From NCBI GenBank assembly GCA_034766995.1, contig CM068322.1, positions 20,718,245 to 20,782,244 of the forward strand: a stretch of 64,000 nucleotides of DNA, read 5' to 3'. The translations under genes and the position numbers were made by a program. How positions within the stretch are numbered: position 1 is the first letter of the stretch; each line of letters opens with the position of its first letter. The notes beneath the pieces are model-generated. The model did not search any database and was not told where the DNA came from. It was given only the letters and a program-made list of their open reading frames with translations. Positions 12,500 to 25,285 of this stretch are shown piece by piece. The DNA comes from Acanthacorydalis orientalis (lineage: Eukaryota > Arthropoda > Insecta > Megaloptera > Corydalidae).

Positions 12500-12640
12500 G
12501 TCTGCTCTCATCAAGTTAGGTGAGTTAAGATAAGGTCAGGTTTATTCACGCTTGATCAGGTGCAAGCTAAGTCTGGTCCGATAATAACAGATATAGTCAA
12601 GTAGGGTTAGGTATTATCAGATTAGGACATGTTAAATTAT
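12500..12640. repeat. Degenerate GTTAGG/GGTCAGG-like motif cluster
   Basis: Loose variants of GTTAGGT, GGTCAGG and GATTAGGA recur within about 140 bp. There is no regular period. It could be a very decayed simple repeat. Confidence 0.25.
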
Positions 12641-13276
12641 ATATCAGTTTAAAAAAATGAGTTTAAAAAATGCTACTTCCAAGAATTGTATTTTCGAATA
12701 AATGATTTGATGGATGGTATATTCTAACAATATTCTTTAAGGAGTTCTTTTCCTAAGAATTTTTTTTAATGAATTTAATTCTAATGCAAATTTATAAATT
12801 GATAAATATATTTTATTATTTAATTCCTTTATGCGAAATTGAATCACTTGAAATGGACTTAATTTACCATTAAATACTAAAACGAATTTATATAAAATTA
12901 TTCAAAACTTATATTTTTTCTTATATAACTTACTTCTTATTGAATCACATTTTTTGGTATAAATTCGTTATCTATTGTAATGATTATTGAATATGTAATT
13001 CTGTAATCTGTTAATTAAAAACACATTACACATGTTTTTTCTTTCCAGAAATTTCAATTTTTTATTAAGAGTCTGTTTTATAAAAATATTAACAGAGAGT
13101 TACTCAATTACAAAATAAGTTAAATACTAAAACCATCATTTTTCAATTATTTGAATAATTAATAGTAACGGATTGATTATGTACTGTATTAATGATAATA
13201 ATAGTTTTTTTGTAAAGGATTCGAATATCGGAAAATCAGAGACTAAATAATTAAAACATATTAAATATATTTATAA

Positions 13277-13283
<7 letters not shown>

Positions 13284-13321
<38 letters not shown>

Positions 13322-13355
13322 TATGTATATATATATATATAGAGAGAGAGAGAGG
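13284..13355. repeat. (TA)n blocks ending in (GA)n
   Basis: Two TA blocks separated by an ATTAATATATG break, ending in about seven GA units (to about 13354). Confidence 0.95.
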
Positions 13356-13449
13356 GGTAGAAAAATTAACATACATATATTGAAAATGATAAATTTTAAC
13401 TGTTGTAAAGAAATATTAGTTTAAAGTTAATGTGTTTTGATCATAACAA

Positions 13450-14170
13450 AAGGAACATTTTAATTAACTAAAGTAGCTTTTATTTGTTGCAATATACGGA
13501 GAGTAGTATCTCTACTACCGCGAACATACTTCAATGAAAGAATGTACAAAGCAAGCGCAAGCATATTTCTTGTTAAGGCAGTTAGCGTTTCGCAAGTATC
13601 AGTGAAGAAGTTCGATACGTAATGGAATCTGATAGTACTGTAGCTTTTACAAACGAAAGGAATTATTGATAAATCCATTAGGGGTTGGATAATCCGAAGT
13701 TTTTCAACAAACGTTCTCCGGTGGAAACGAGTAACGAAAAGTAGAGAAAAAAGAAAAACACGGCGGCGAGAGTTAGATAAAATGAAAAAATTCCCACAAG
13801 TAGTGGCAAAGCGGTGTTTTGGAACCTTCTACTTGGCGGCTTTTGCGCTCGTTCCAATGATGAAAAAATATATGTCCGATAAAGAGGTCAATATACGACG
13901 ACGGTTTCAGGTCTTTTGCTAATGATGACTCGTTGAAATAATATTGACAGCTAGAAGAAAACCAATATTCGATGATATAAATTTTTCTGTCGCAAACCAT
14001 CGGCGGATTTCATTAAAAATAAAAGTTTTTCCACGACAAAATATTTACAAAGTTTCGTGTTACTTCGATATGTCGAATGTCGTGATATAATTGTGTCGAC
14101 TAAGTTTTTTTTTCTTTGTTGCCGTGAAAATAATTTACTAGGAAAAGTTCGGAAGAATACAATTTTAATA
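13450..14170. other. Less AT-rich island, possible regulatory or noncoding exon
   Basis: About 700 bp of complex, GC-richer sequence in an AT desert. Two minus-strand frames (13460-13678 with 72 codons, 13773-14000 with 75 codons) give products that match nothing I recognise. A CGGCGGCGAGAG stretch lies near 13761. This is one of the better places to look for a promoter, enhancer or lncRNA exon, but nothing in the sequence names it. Confidence 0.3.
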
Positions 14171-14512
14171 CGAATGTATCGAAGTCAATAGCTTTTTATT
14201 AATTGTTAGTCTTTTTCCTATTCAATATTTTATCTTATCTAAATGAATATTCTTTACAATTTTATCATTTTTCGAGTTTGATGGCTAATATCAAATGTTT
14301 TATACATCTCTTACATTCATTCGAGATTGAAATGTAAAAGTAAAGCATTCAAAGTTTTTTCTGTCTTCTCACTATTTGCATTATTTTATATTATTTATTT
14401 TATTTGTATGGAAATAATTATTTCATATAAATATTTGTTTATATTGCTGATATTTAATAATAAATTAGATATTAATCCAATTTAATAGTACAATAAAATG
14501 AGTATGAGTGTA

Positions 14513-14546
<34 letters not shown>
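14513..14546. repeat. (TA)n microsatellite
   Basis: About 33 bp of TA repeat flanked by TAGTATA on both sides. Confidence 0.9.
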
Positions 14547-14548
<2 letters not shown>

Positions 14549-16108
14549 TATAAATTCAATTATTTATTACCGAGAAATAATTTCAGAGAGTTATTTAATA
14601 AATACTTTTTTGGGTGAACTGGTCTAAAAAATTTTTAATAAAATGTTATTATTTATTTGTCGATTGTACTGCAGAGTTGTATTTACTTTATTATGTATGT
14701 ATTTCTGTGGTTATCAATGACTGTGTATATTTTGTAGTAGAATTAAATAGCATTATGGTTATTGGTTATTGATTGTACAGGTTTTATTTATTCTGTGGTA
14801 TTGGTTTTATGTTGAAGCGAATTGTTTATCAGTGTGAAAATGTTTATTGTATACGTTACTAATGTTAAAAGAATTATTTTTGAAAAATATTTTTGTTGCA
14901 TTTATTAATGCTGATATTCTTTTTACTTTAATATTGAAATTTAATTGGTTTAAAATTATAAAGAAATATTTGTTACATTTTTTTTAATTTTGAAATAATT
15001 AAATATGAAAAAATAATAAGTGTATTTTTTAAATAAATATTTTTACTTATTTAGGGTATTTTTAGACAGACTAACAGATTAAAATAATATAGAAATTTGA
15101 TTTAATAAAAAAATAAGTTTATATGATATATCACAAATTATATTTTAATTATCAACTATAATTCAATTATTGAATGAGAATTTGAGGCCACGTCTTTTTA
15201 TGAGCTTTTTAACTGCATAAAATAATCAAAACTTATATTTTCATAATTTATATGATCCTTTAATTAATTTTTTTAAATAATAGGTTGAAATTTTGTTTTT
15301 TTACAATATAATTTTTAAAACAAGATTTATTTTATTTATTTTATATTTAATTTTATCTATTTTATATTTAATTTTTTTCACTTCTGCGAGACCAAAATAT
15401 TTTATCAAGAAATATTATTCTGAACGTTAGTGTTTTCATTATGATATAATTGCATCAAATACGCTTAAGGAATGATCAAAAAAGATCATAATAAATTATA
15501 GAAAATGTGTTTGAAAAAATACATTTTGTAAAGACCTGAAAAAAATATTTTAAACATCAACAATAAATATTAAATTACAAGAATAGAGAGATTATGAAAT
15601 AATACTTTTTTCATTTTTATTTAACCCTTTCAATACTACTTTTTTGTTTCGATTAATTCGGTAAATGATAATTAATAGCATTAAGGGGTAGTTAAAATTG
15701 ACCAAAATTATTGTCTCAAATTTTTCTGACATCTTAGATAAAAGATATATTTACGGAAAGTTTTTTCCCATCATATGGGTTCACTATGTAAAATATTTCT
15801 CTAACAGAAATTTGAGAATCGAAGAGACATGTATCCTGTTAGTAACGAAAGTATTAAAAAGCAACAGTTAAACTTGATATTGTGTATGTTTATTATCTTG
15901 ATGCATTTTTTTTTATTCCAAATTTCTTGACATTTTAAATTTTTTTCTCCATGAAATATGTACAGTTTGCAATAACATTCAGTACTAATTCTAATATTGT
16001 TTAAAAAAGACTTATAATTCATTAATCTTCCATAATCAAAGACAGTTTATTGTCATCATCATTCAGTTCAAACAATTTAACAAAACGCTAAACATATTAA
16101 CATTAAAA

Positions 16109-16110
<2 letters not shown>
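14547..16110. other. AT-rich spacer, nothing recognisable
   Basis: Low-complexity AT-rich sequence. The only longer frame (15801-16022, minus) is Lys/Asn/Ile-rich, as expected of random AT-rich DNA. Confidence 0.5.

Positions 16111-16111
<1 letters not shown>

Positions 16112-16140
<29 letters not shown>
16112..16140. repeat. (TA)n microsatellite
   Basis: About 28 bp of TA repeat. Confidence 0.9.
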
Positions 16141-16144
<4 letters not shown>

Positions 16145-16534
16145 TATAGAAATAATATCTCTTATATAAATAACTTAAAATCAATTATCCAATTTAATTT
16201 TTTCACAAAGTCTATAACAATATACTTTAATAGAATTTTTTCAAGTACCAACTTCGAAAGTTATTAAACGTCAAGTACGTAAATTATAACTTAAACTATG
16301 ACACTATTCGCAATGTATTACAAAAGTTCTTTACGTTCATGAAGTTCAATGTGAATGTTAAGCGTTGACTATGCATTCCCCAAGCAGCTTTAGCTACAGA
16401 GTACTCATCACATTTACAAATAAGGCCGCAAAGTTACAAAAACTATGTAAGCAAGTCGAGCCTTTTACCTCGCAATATTTAATAAAGTCAAGTTTATAAA
16501 GATAGATTAGTTAAGATGTGTTATATATTTCAAT

Positions 16535-16537
<3 letters not shown>

Positions 16538-16587
<50 letters not shown>

Positions 16588-16597
16588 ATGTATGTAT
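16538..16597. repeat. Compound (TA)n(TG)n microsatellite
   Basis: TA units to about 16568 followed by about 13 TG units and TATG units. Confidence 0.95.
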
Positions 16598-17130
16598 AAT
16601 TTAAACTTTCGGAAAAAACTGAGTATTTTAATAAAGATGTAAATACTTTTCATGTACTCTTCAAAATTATGTTAATTTTTTATAATGGATATAACTTTTA
16701 TTTTAAATTAAAAACACACTATAACTCCAGAATAGCTGAGGTAAATACATAATTAATACAAGATAATTATTGTTAATTAATTTTATTTTCAGATTATTAA
16801 ATATTACATTTTTGCAAATTTGTAAACAATAATATTGGGATATGAATCAATGTGTTTTCTGAAAATATTGATTTAAAAAGAGAGAGAAAGTATTTAATAA
16901 ATAATTAATGTTTTATAAAGTATTCAAAAGTATATAATTATTGTTTATAATTTTTACTTGCTTTTTTCTTAACTTTTCTAAATGTTTATTTTTTTATTTA
17001 ATTTATAATTAAAATTGCATTATAATATAATAAAAATTACCGACTTGTTTATAGAATTATAGTGATGATTTTGTAAAGTTAATAAAATATAAATTATTTT
17101 ATATTGAATAAAATCGCATTAAAAGTTGTC

Positions 17131-17340
17131 TTATTGGTGTTTGTCCTCCTCGATACTTAAGTTTCTGTTCTTCAATACTAATTTTGTTATGTCAGTCATC
17201 TTTAAATACATTTTACATAGGTAGATAACCAAGTTATTTAAAATCTATTTGAAGTTAACACATGGGCCAAATTTAGAAACGAAGAACAGAAACTCAAGTG
17301 ATATAAAAAAATGAAGACCTAAAGACAATATATCAATAAG
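17131..17340. mobile_element. Foldback/MITE element, copy 1
   Basis: The whole segment is a long imperfect inverted repeat. CTTAAGTTTCTGTTCTTC on the left pairs with the inverse of GAAGAACAGAAACTCAAG on the right, and the outer parts (TATTGGTGTTTGTC / TATTGATATATTGTC inverted) also pair. A second copy with the same interior lies at 46146-46374. The shared block begins GATAAC.AGTTATTTAA, continues GAAGTT(A/G)ACACA and ends CTCAAGTGAT or CACGAGTGAT. Two copies plus full inverted symmetry indicate a non-autonomous DNA element. The parent superfamily is not identifiable. Confidence 0.65.
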
Positions 17341-17399
17341 ATCATAGGTATAAAAACATACAATTATGATATTAGGTTAACTTTTTCTGTTGTAAAAAA

Positions 17400-19500
17400 T
17401 AAAAGATTTAAAATAATTATTTATTTACTCTAAATCATACTCTTCAGTATTATTCTCCAATTATTCTCTTAAAATAAAATATATAGAAAAATATCATGAA
17501 TTGTAAATCACAAATATATAAATATTTCCTATAAAAAACCGGTGTGAATAAAAGCTCAAATTATGCTTCAAAAAAAATAAAGATATAGATTTTGAATACA
17601 ACGAAATGTCAACATACTGATACGACTTTAAATAAAGTATTATAGACGATATTGCTTTGTCAAAATTGTTTCATATAAATCTTGTTATTCATCCACGTCA
17701 TTGAATAACAATAGACCAAAGAACAGTTGGTAAGTTTTTTCTTTCGTTGACAGCCGTATTCATCCCATTTGATAGAATTGCGTGGAAGTTCGATGCGAGT
17801 TTCGATCATTTTTATTTTGTCTAAACGTCGGGAAAACTATTCTCGACATATGCTTTTTTCGTGTAACTATAAACTTTTTTATTTGTGTCAGACATATTCA
17901 TATGAAATGCAGTTGTTCTCTCCGCTTAAATGTGAATGTTTTAAGTTTTAGTATGACTATTTGATTATTTCAGATAAATATTTGATAAAGTTTGAAAAGA
18001 AGTGTGTAATAAAATAATTGTAACGAACAACAATGTATTTCGTTTGATTAAATTTATTTGTTGCTTTTCACAAGCGTTTTCGATAAAGTTCAAGAGGTAC
18101 TTTTGAAATATGTTTTATTTTTTTTTAGAAAAAACAATACAAAACGTTTTAAAAATCTAGTGAATTTTTATCACTTTTAGAAAAATTACTCGTTACATCT
18201 TTATAAATTAGTAAAAAAAATGTTCTTGAAGAATATAATGAAAAAAAAACAATGTTTATATATATAAATAAATAAATAGTTCAGTAAATTGAAAACAGAA
18301 AATTTCATTAAGTGAAAACTAAGCATTTATTTCTTTAATTTATAATAAAAATACAATTAAATTATTTCTTCCTATCTAATAAAATCGTGCTTTTTGAACA
18401 TAATTCATGTTCTGGCTTGTACTATGATCAGAACTGAAAATAAATTAATTCATTTTAACAAATATTGCTTTCCTAATCTTACCAACCATAAAAATCCTAC
18501 TAATAAAATATATTTAATAAATGACCCTTTTTAATTATTTCTTATATTGTTGCAATCAATTTTCGCGTATAAAATTGATTAATATCTTTCTCTTTAGTTT
18601 TATTAAATTAATTAAAAAAGATTTTTTTTTAATTTTTTTCTTAGAAAAAAACTGGTAAATAATTTAAGTTAAAAATCAACAACAAACTATATAATTTTAA
18701 TTTAATAAATACATTATTTTTTAAAAAAGAACAATTTTTAAAATAATCAGAATACAGAACAGGAAAAATAGAATCTTTGATTATAGAAGAAAAAGGAAAA
18801 TATGTGTATTTAATTTTATTAATACATTTTTTTGTTTTTAATTCGTGTATTTAACATATTTATTTTTATTCAATTAAGTATTTGAAATAATTATAGAAGT
18901 AATATATTCAAAACATAAAGTTTTTTGTATCGTTTATTTAAAAACATTTTAAAATTTAAATAGAATGTCATTACATCTAATAATTATTTATACAAAACGT
19001 GCAATAAATCACAAAATCAGATCGTACGGAACGTTAGTTTAGGAAGTATTCAAGTAGAAAATCAGATTTATCTTGCTTGAGGAATTTTATAGTCTTATGT
19101 AAAATTTATTACATTGTGAATTGAAAAGACGTTAATAATTTGTGTTGTACAATTTTGAAAATAAGATGTAAAACAATGAAATTATTTTTAATTGAACATT
19201 TTGTCAATACAACCATTCTTTCTTGTAAATAACTATCAATATTTAATACGTTGAAAATATTTACTAATATATTTATTTATATAAATTTTTATTCTGAAAC
19301 ATTGCTAGTTAATAGATTATTAGGTTCTTATACTTTAACGCTCTTTAATTTCAAACAAACAAATATTCTAATTAGAAATTAATAAAGAGAAAACTTTCAA
19401 AACAAATTACTTTTACAATTATTGAATAAGTAAATAACATTCATAATTTAATCTTAAAAATATATAGTATATATTTTCTATTATAAATATAATTTTATAT
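17400..19500. other. AT-rich spacer, nothing recognisable
   Basis: Mostly A/T-run sequence. A somewhat more complex patch at 17690-17960 carries two overlapping 60-codon frames with no recognisable product. Confidence 0.45.
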
Positions 19501-19511
19501 AATTAATATTG

Positions 19512-19512
<1 letters not shown>

Positions 19513-19542
<30 letters not shown>

Positions 19543-19543
19543 T
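19513..19543. repeat. (TA)n microsatellite with ATACAT break
   Basis: Two short TA blocks around TACATA. Confidence 0.9.
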
Positions 19544-20094
19544 ATCATAGAAAAAAATCTATGCAGAAGTCAATAGAAGTCAAGTCAAAAGACCTTCAAT
19601 AGAATTTATCTACTATAAATTTTCTTTTAATTGAAAACGTCGACAGAAGAACATATTTTACACAAAAGTATTTAAAACACTGCATTCTACCGTAGACAAT
19701 ATTTCGTTTATTTAAATTGTTCAAACATGAAATTAATATTTGATGAGTTCTTAATATTGAAACGTTTATATAACCTTGGAACAGTTCAAGGTACATCTCT
19801 ACATCTCTGTAATTTATACACAAAATTATATTCAAGTCTTTATTGAACTAACACACGTCAGATTGAATAAATTATTCAATATTGTTGAATGTCATAAATT
19901 AAGAATGTCGTTTTTTCGACAGTTTTTTTGTGCTCCTTTTTGTTTATTTTTATTAAAAAAAAATTCAGATTGCTTCGAGCTTGTTTGCCAAGTGTCAAGA
20001 AATAAAAAAGTTTCACTTGACAAATGTTACGAGAACATTGACAAACTGTTTTCTTACTGTGTTTATCATTAAGTATATACCCTTTATGTATACG

Positions 20095-20143
<49 letters not shown>

Positions 20144-20169
20144 GTACAAATAACCATACATACATACAC

Positions 20170-20196
<27 letters not shown>
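20095..20196. repeat. Compound (CT)n/(TA)n microsatellite
   Basis: A CT block (20095-20110), then TA with a TATG break, then about 25 bp of ACAAATAACCATACATACACA-like sequence, then a second TA block (20168-20195). Confidence 0.95.
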
Positions 20197-20200
<4 letters not shown>

Positions 20201-21036
20201 AACATACATTATATTTAAAATATCTATTTAATATTTAATTTTATATTCGTTATCCATTTTCCTATATTTATTTATTATTGAACAAGTCATGAAAATATAA
20301 AATTAAAAAACTATATATTTATTAAAATCAAAATTTTTATATACTTTTTCTAAAAGTTGGTTTTTTATTGTAAAGAAAGTTTAAGATAGTTTTTATTTAA
20401 TAAAAAAAATATTTATCATATTTCATTAATCAGATAATGATTTTTGTAGAATAAATACATTTATCTATTATATATCTTCTTTATTACTTTATGTGTTAGA
20501 TTAGCTTTCAGACAAAAATATATGTGAATAAGTGTGTCCAAGTAAGCAACTATCTTTTAGAGTATTTTAATTAATTATTGTAAACTAAGTTATAATGGTA
20601 ATATTCCTTGTTTCCTGGGTTATTCGAGATGCGTTTTTAAAGATCCGTTCAGCAATTATGGAAAAAATCAATGATAAAAATGATTTATTAGAGCCAAAAT
20701 ACCTTTACACATATACATTATTTCTCCATATAGTCACCATTGACTTTCACGTATCTTTGGTATCGTGGCATTCACTTTCTTAGTCTCGTATCGAAAAAAT
20801 CCGCTGTCTGTAACTTGAACCAATTAGTAATACCTGTCTTTTATTCTTTATCATTTTCAAAACATTCAAGTACGAGCCATTGATAATATAATAATTAACT
20901 TTATGATCCGCAAACGAAGAGACAATAGAATGTAAGAAATCATTCTATAATGTGAGACAATAAAAGGTTTATTAGGATGATCTAGAAACCTGACTTTAGA
21001 AACCTTTTTATATTTAGTATTATTTTTTATTTTTTT

Positions 21037-21039
<3 letters not shown>

Positions 21040-21089
<50 letters not shown>
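21040..21089. repeat. (TA)n microsatellite
   Basis: About 48 bp of TA repeat. Confidence 0.95.
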
Positions 21090-21091
<2 letters not shown>

Positions 21092-21610
21092 TACATACAG
21101 TTCAGTCAAATATTCATCAAATGACATTTAATTGAATAGCTGTTCTTCATGATTTTTTTGGCCCGCTATTATAGTTACATGGATTTTTGTGATGTCTATC
21201 ACAAAAATTATTTATTTAATTTTAAAATTTTCTGAAATGTATATTTTTTACAACCAGCATTCGAACATACAAGATTAAAAGTTATCTGAGATTGAAAATC
21301 TGTAAACTCTATTCATTTTGCGTAAACTATTTCAATGAACTTGTGGGCTCTCCGTTAACTTTGTTCACTATGTATACAACTTTGCTCAACTACTATTTGG
21401 TCCAACTATTGCTGATGATTGTTATCTCTAGCAGACAGCAGGAACAGTAATAGCAGAGATTTCTGTTTGTGGGTCAAACTAGTCAATATATCAATGAAGC
21501 GGAACTATTCCAGTGGTCAACAGATATATCAGTCGATTCAGGTATTGCAGGGATCCGGTTATAGTCACTCTTGTCCCATATATCAGCTGTCCCATATAGT
21601 TAATCTATCA

Positions 21611-21618
21611 TTATATAT

Positions 21619-21677
<59 letters not shown>

Positions 21678-21693
21678 CATATATGTATATACA

Positions 21694-21740
<47 letters not shown>
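21611..21740. repeat. Long (TA)n tract with TATACATATATG higher-order units
   Basis: About 130 bp. Plain TA blocks flank a middle section in which GTATATACATAT units repeat about three times, so a higher-order period is laid over the dinucleotide. Confidence 0.95.
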
Positions 21741-21741
<1 letters not shown>

Positions 21742-22245
21742 AAACGATTTAATCATAATATTTCATGTTGTATACATATTTAGTATACTGACTAAAATAA
21801 ATAAATATTTTAATTTTGTTCTACATTGTATACAATTATTGATAAATTATTTTCATTTTAACTAGTAAAATATAAAATATAAATTATTACCAATATTACA
21901 AAATTTCAATCATTTTATGTAATTAAATTTCAGAGATGTAATTCAGTTTATCAAATATGTTCAATATATATTTACAGTGGTTTACATAGAAAAACACTTG
22001 TGGAAATAAATTTTTAACACGTTTCAATATAGCCTGTGGTGATATTAAGGAATAGTGGAAATATTTTATATAAAGTTCTCAGTGTACTATAAATTACATA
22101 AATATTGATTTTCCATAAATGAATTCTTTTTTCAATTTATAAACCACAAAAAAAATTAGTACCTTATATTTTTAAAAAAATTAGTATCTAAATGATTATT
22201 TCAAAACGTCAAGTTACAGAAAAATTATTTTTATGAACTTTCACG

Positions 22246-22280
22246 CTGAGAAGGCGATGGAATTTCCATCGAAGTGCTTG
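22246..22280. other. 15-nt hairpin before a donor-like GTAAGT
   Basis: GATGGAA-T-TTCCATC (about 22256-22270) is a perfect short hairpin, and a consensus-like GTAAGT follows about 10 bp downstream. No matching acceptor-flanked exon could be built, so this is noted only as a site. Confidence 0.2.
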
Positions 22281-23096
22281 TAAGTAAAACCCCAAAATGG
22301 TCAATAATTTCTTATTGATCATTTTTGATCAGAAAAAAATTGTAGTTCGTGAGGAGAGAGAAAAATTCAGTTGTGAATGTGAATTAGCACGTCAGAACTG
22401 TATTGTAATAAAGATATCTAATTTATTTATAACTATTTTTAAAATTAGCTATATCGAGTTTAATTTTTTATTATATTAAGGATTTATACTAGATATTTCA
22501 TTAAACAAAGTATATTTCAATTTTTGTATCTTAAACAAAACAGAAATAAAAGATTTCATGAAACTGGGGATAATTATGATCCAACATAAAGTCTACGGAA
22601 AATATTTATTTATTTACATTTTAATAATACATGTTCCAAAATAAATATATATGCAATTTAATGTTAGTAATATTCTATAGCTGGAATCAGAGTTAAAAAT
22701 ATTTTTTTAACCACTCAGACCAGTCAGTCTTGTAAAAAATTAAATTTTTCTGAGAACTAATTACGAAAAACAACGATTTTCAAACGTTTTTATGTTTTTG
22801 GAAAATAATTGCAATAAATTGATTTTTTAAACATTATTTTAATATTTATATTAAAACATGTAAAGGTTATACGATATTTGAATAAGAAATAAATTATCTT
22901 ATATTGAGTTTGTTATTTTTTGAAAGTAAATTGAGAATCTTTGTTTATTTCTTATCATTTAATGTCTCTCATTTTTCTCTATATTTAATTGGAAACAAAT
23001 TCTTAGTCGCTTTTCTACTTTTAAGATTCGTCTTTAAAATTCAATTTTTTTACAATATTTTTACTTTTTTATTTAGAATTCAATTAGAAAACACAC

Positions 23097-23128
23097 ACAT
23101 ACATATATATATATATATATGTGTGTAG
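23097..23128. repeat. Short (CA)n(TA)n(TG)n microsatellite
   Basis: CACACATACA, then TA units, then GTGTGT. The array is itself palindromic. Confidence 0.85.
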
Positions 23129-24381
23129 CTATTTATTTTTTAAATATAATATTATAATTAGTATTACTAAAAAAAGTATTTAAAAATTCGTATAGCTATA
23201 AAACAGTATTTACTAAAATTTGATGATGAAAAGATATGATTGCAAAAGAAAAGATATTAAATAATATGATCTTTTTATACAAATATATTTTTCATATTAC
23301 TCTTGTTTTAATTTATTATAAAATTAAAAATAACTTTTTATTTCACTGAATGTTGAAATATTCAAAAATTATGATTATATTTCATTTTTATAATTTTATA
23401 TATTTTATAGCTAACGATGGTAAACATACTCGTATGTATATTCTATGCCATATTGATTTATGTTGTGTTATCTATTCAATATGTAATAAACAAATTTAAC
23501 AGTTCATTCATTTCGTTACGACGACTTAAAATGTCTGCAGGAAATTAATATTTTCTTACATTTGTTTATTTCTAAGAATTGAAATTTTTTTATGAAATTT
23601 TCCTATATTACATAACAACAAGTATATTATTTTTTACTCATTTATTTAATCCTACAAATAATTACCTTTCTAAAATTTGATTTTTGTGATACGTACTTGT
23701 TTATATTTATGAAACATCTTCTACAATTAATTACAGTAAAAAATTAAATTATCAACACTGTGAATCAGCAAGTGTGATATTTAACAACGATAAAAGCTAT
23801 TCAGTTAAATAAACGGTCAAGTATAATTACAAGCCTTTCATGAATGTATTTGTACAAAACGTGCTGACATACATATCTTGTCACTATACTTCTATCCTCT
23901 CTATAATGTTGTTGACTTCTATGAAAACAATGAATATATCTCTTAAATTAATATAACGTTTCAAATATGTTTGTTCATCCCGTATATTTTTATATCAATT
24001 CTGCCAATCTTGGTTTGTATATTGAAATGAATGTTTTAATCGCGTGTATAGGGATGCGTTTTCTAAATCAAGCAGTGAAATAGTCAAACGAAAATATAAA
24101 AAAATGCAGCTTGGTATAAGTTGCATTTTTATTTCATAGTTTTATTAGTTTTAGCTATATTTGATGCAGATCGTGTCGTTTAACTAAAAAACGTATAAAC
24201 AGATTAATTTGATATTATATTGAAATATTAAAATATTGAAATTTAAATAAGGATTAAAGAAAATAGTATTGAATTGTAAAAATAGTTTCAATGTATTTCC
24301 AAATGGATATTTTGAAGTCAATTATAAAACAATAAATAAACGGTTGAAATTAGAAATATATTCTTTTTTTAAGAAATATCA

Positions 24382-24852
24382 GGTGTAAAAATTAATTCGG
24401 TGCCTTTAAATTAAATCAATCATAATTCTGTTTTAAATTAAAATATTATATCTTCGTTATAAGAGTTTGAAATGTCAACTATTAAATTTAAAAACACTTT
24501 CTATCTTAACCAAGCAGTTTGAATAACCACACAAAACAATAATAAACACGATGGAGTCCGAAAACTAGGATAATAGGTATTGCATACTTTTCGTATTCCT
24601 GTGGAAACAAAATACTGTTCATGCCTCAGGATTTATTTGTGCAGCTTTGGAGAAATGTGTTGCGTCACATAAAATATATAAAAAATGCTAAAACAGTGTA
24701 AGAGGTTCGAATTCATCGACTCATAGCAGACATATTTTTTTCAGCAAACGATTCGTTAGTTATCCGACAGAGCAAAGTTATACAAAATATCGTGGGATAT
24801 TTGGAGAATTTTTTTCATTTTCTATAAAAAACGCACCGAATTAATGTGTACA
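24382..24852 (+). mobile_element. Deleted mariner-like element, copy 1
   Basis: The ends are inverted repeats: left GGTGTAAAAATTAATTCGGTGCC, and right, read inversely, GTACACATTAATTCGGTGCG. A sister copy lies at 55804-56295 with matching subterminal sequence (AATCAATCATAA.TCTGTTTTAAATT) and matching internal coding relics. At about 470 bp it is far shorter than a full element (around 1.3 kb). It keeps only the transposase N-terminus and so is non-autonomous. Confidence 0.85.
24551..24720 (+). pseudogene. Mariner-like transposase N-terminal fragment
   Basis: From ATG 24551 the decayed frame reads MESEN, then DNRYCILFVF, then SGFICAALEKCVASHKIYKK. This matches the N-terminal helix-turn-helix of the SETMAR-like branch of mariner transposases (HIRHC...LF.F followed by ..ICEALGE..VSHKTCKKW). 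Stops interrupt it early, and no catalytic region follows before the 3' terminal repeat. Confidence 0.75.
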
Positions 24853-25004
24853 TCTTATGTTATTGATTAAATTTAAGTAATTTGAATATAAATCAAATAA
24901 AAACAAACTACTGATCAGTCTAGAAAATTATCCAAGCTTGTATTCAATAGGTAATAATTCAATAAAAACGTACTCTAAACAAACTAAATTTAGATATATT
25001 CTAA

Positions 25005-25006
<2 letters not shown>

Positions 25007-25048
<42 letters not shown>
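25007..25048. repeat. (TA)n microsatellite left of a MITE
   Basis: About 41 bp of TA repeat that ends exactly at the MITE boundary. Confidence 0.9.
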
Positions 25049-25050
<2 letters not shown>

Positions 25051-25173
25051 ATAATTCAATTTAGTCTTCCACATAAAATTATTAAAAGAATTCGAAAAAA
25101 TGAAAAAAAAGTTAATTTTTTAATTTTTGCGATTTTTTAATAATTTCATGTGGAAGCCTAAATTGAATTACCC
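25049..25173. mobile_element. 125-bp MITE inserted in a (TA)n tract
   Basis: The left end GGATAATTCAATTTAG and the right end, read inversely GGGTAATTCAATTTAG, start a terminal inverted repeat of about 38 bp. Only three or so mismatches occur in it, and it continues through CTTCCACAT and AAATTATTAAAA. The interior is poly(A)/poly(T) and also partly self-complementary, so almost the entire element folds back. Both flanks are (TA)n, consistent with a TA-targeting (Tc1/mariner-type) element that landed inside a TA repeat. No coding capacity. Confidence 0.85.
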
Positions 25174-25236
<63 letters not shown>

Positions 25237-25285
25237 ACACATATATGGTATAATCGGTGTGTTTTATATATATATATATATATAC
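25174..25285. repeat. (TA)n microsatellites right of the MITE
   Basis: About 60 bp of TA with one TATG break, then GTATACACATATATGG and a second block at 25264-25284. Confidence 0.9.

Noticed and set aside
12500..12640. Insect telomere-type TTAGG array
   Set aside because: GTTAGG-like motifs are present but irregular and never in tandem, so there is no telomeric repeat.
17372..17400. Mariner end (TTAGGTTAAC)
   Set aside because: Match limited to TTAGGTT; no partner end or leader sequence.
19319..19340. Another mariner end (TTAGGTTCTT)
   Set aside because: Only the first seven bases match the TTAGGTTGG end; no subterminal or inverted partner.
19776..20072. 98-codon plus-strand frame
   Set aside because: Overlaps an equally long antisense frame, with Phe/Leu/Lys-rich composition and no known domain. 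Considered chance.
21419..21742. 107-codon plus-strand frame
   Set aside because: More than a third of it is (TA)n read as Tyr-Ile; the remainder has no recognisable domain. The same holds for the frames at 36152-36484, 50833-51060, 57819-58019 and 63731-63988.
22246..22280. Exon ending at the GTAAGT near 22271
   Set aside because: No convincing pyrimidine-rich acceptor within a plausible distance, and the upstream sequence is not open in a consistent frame.
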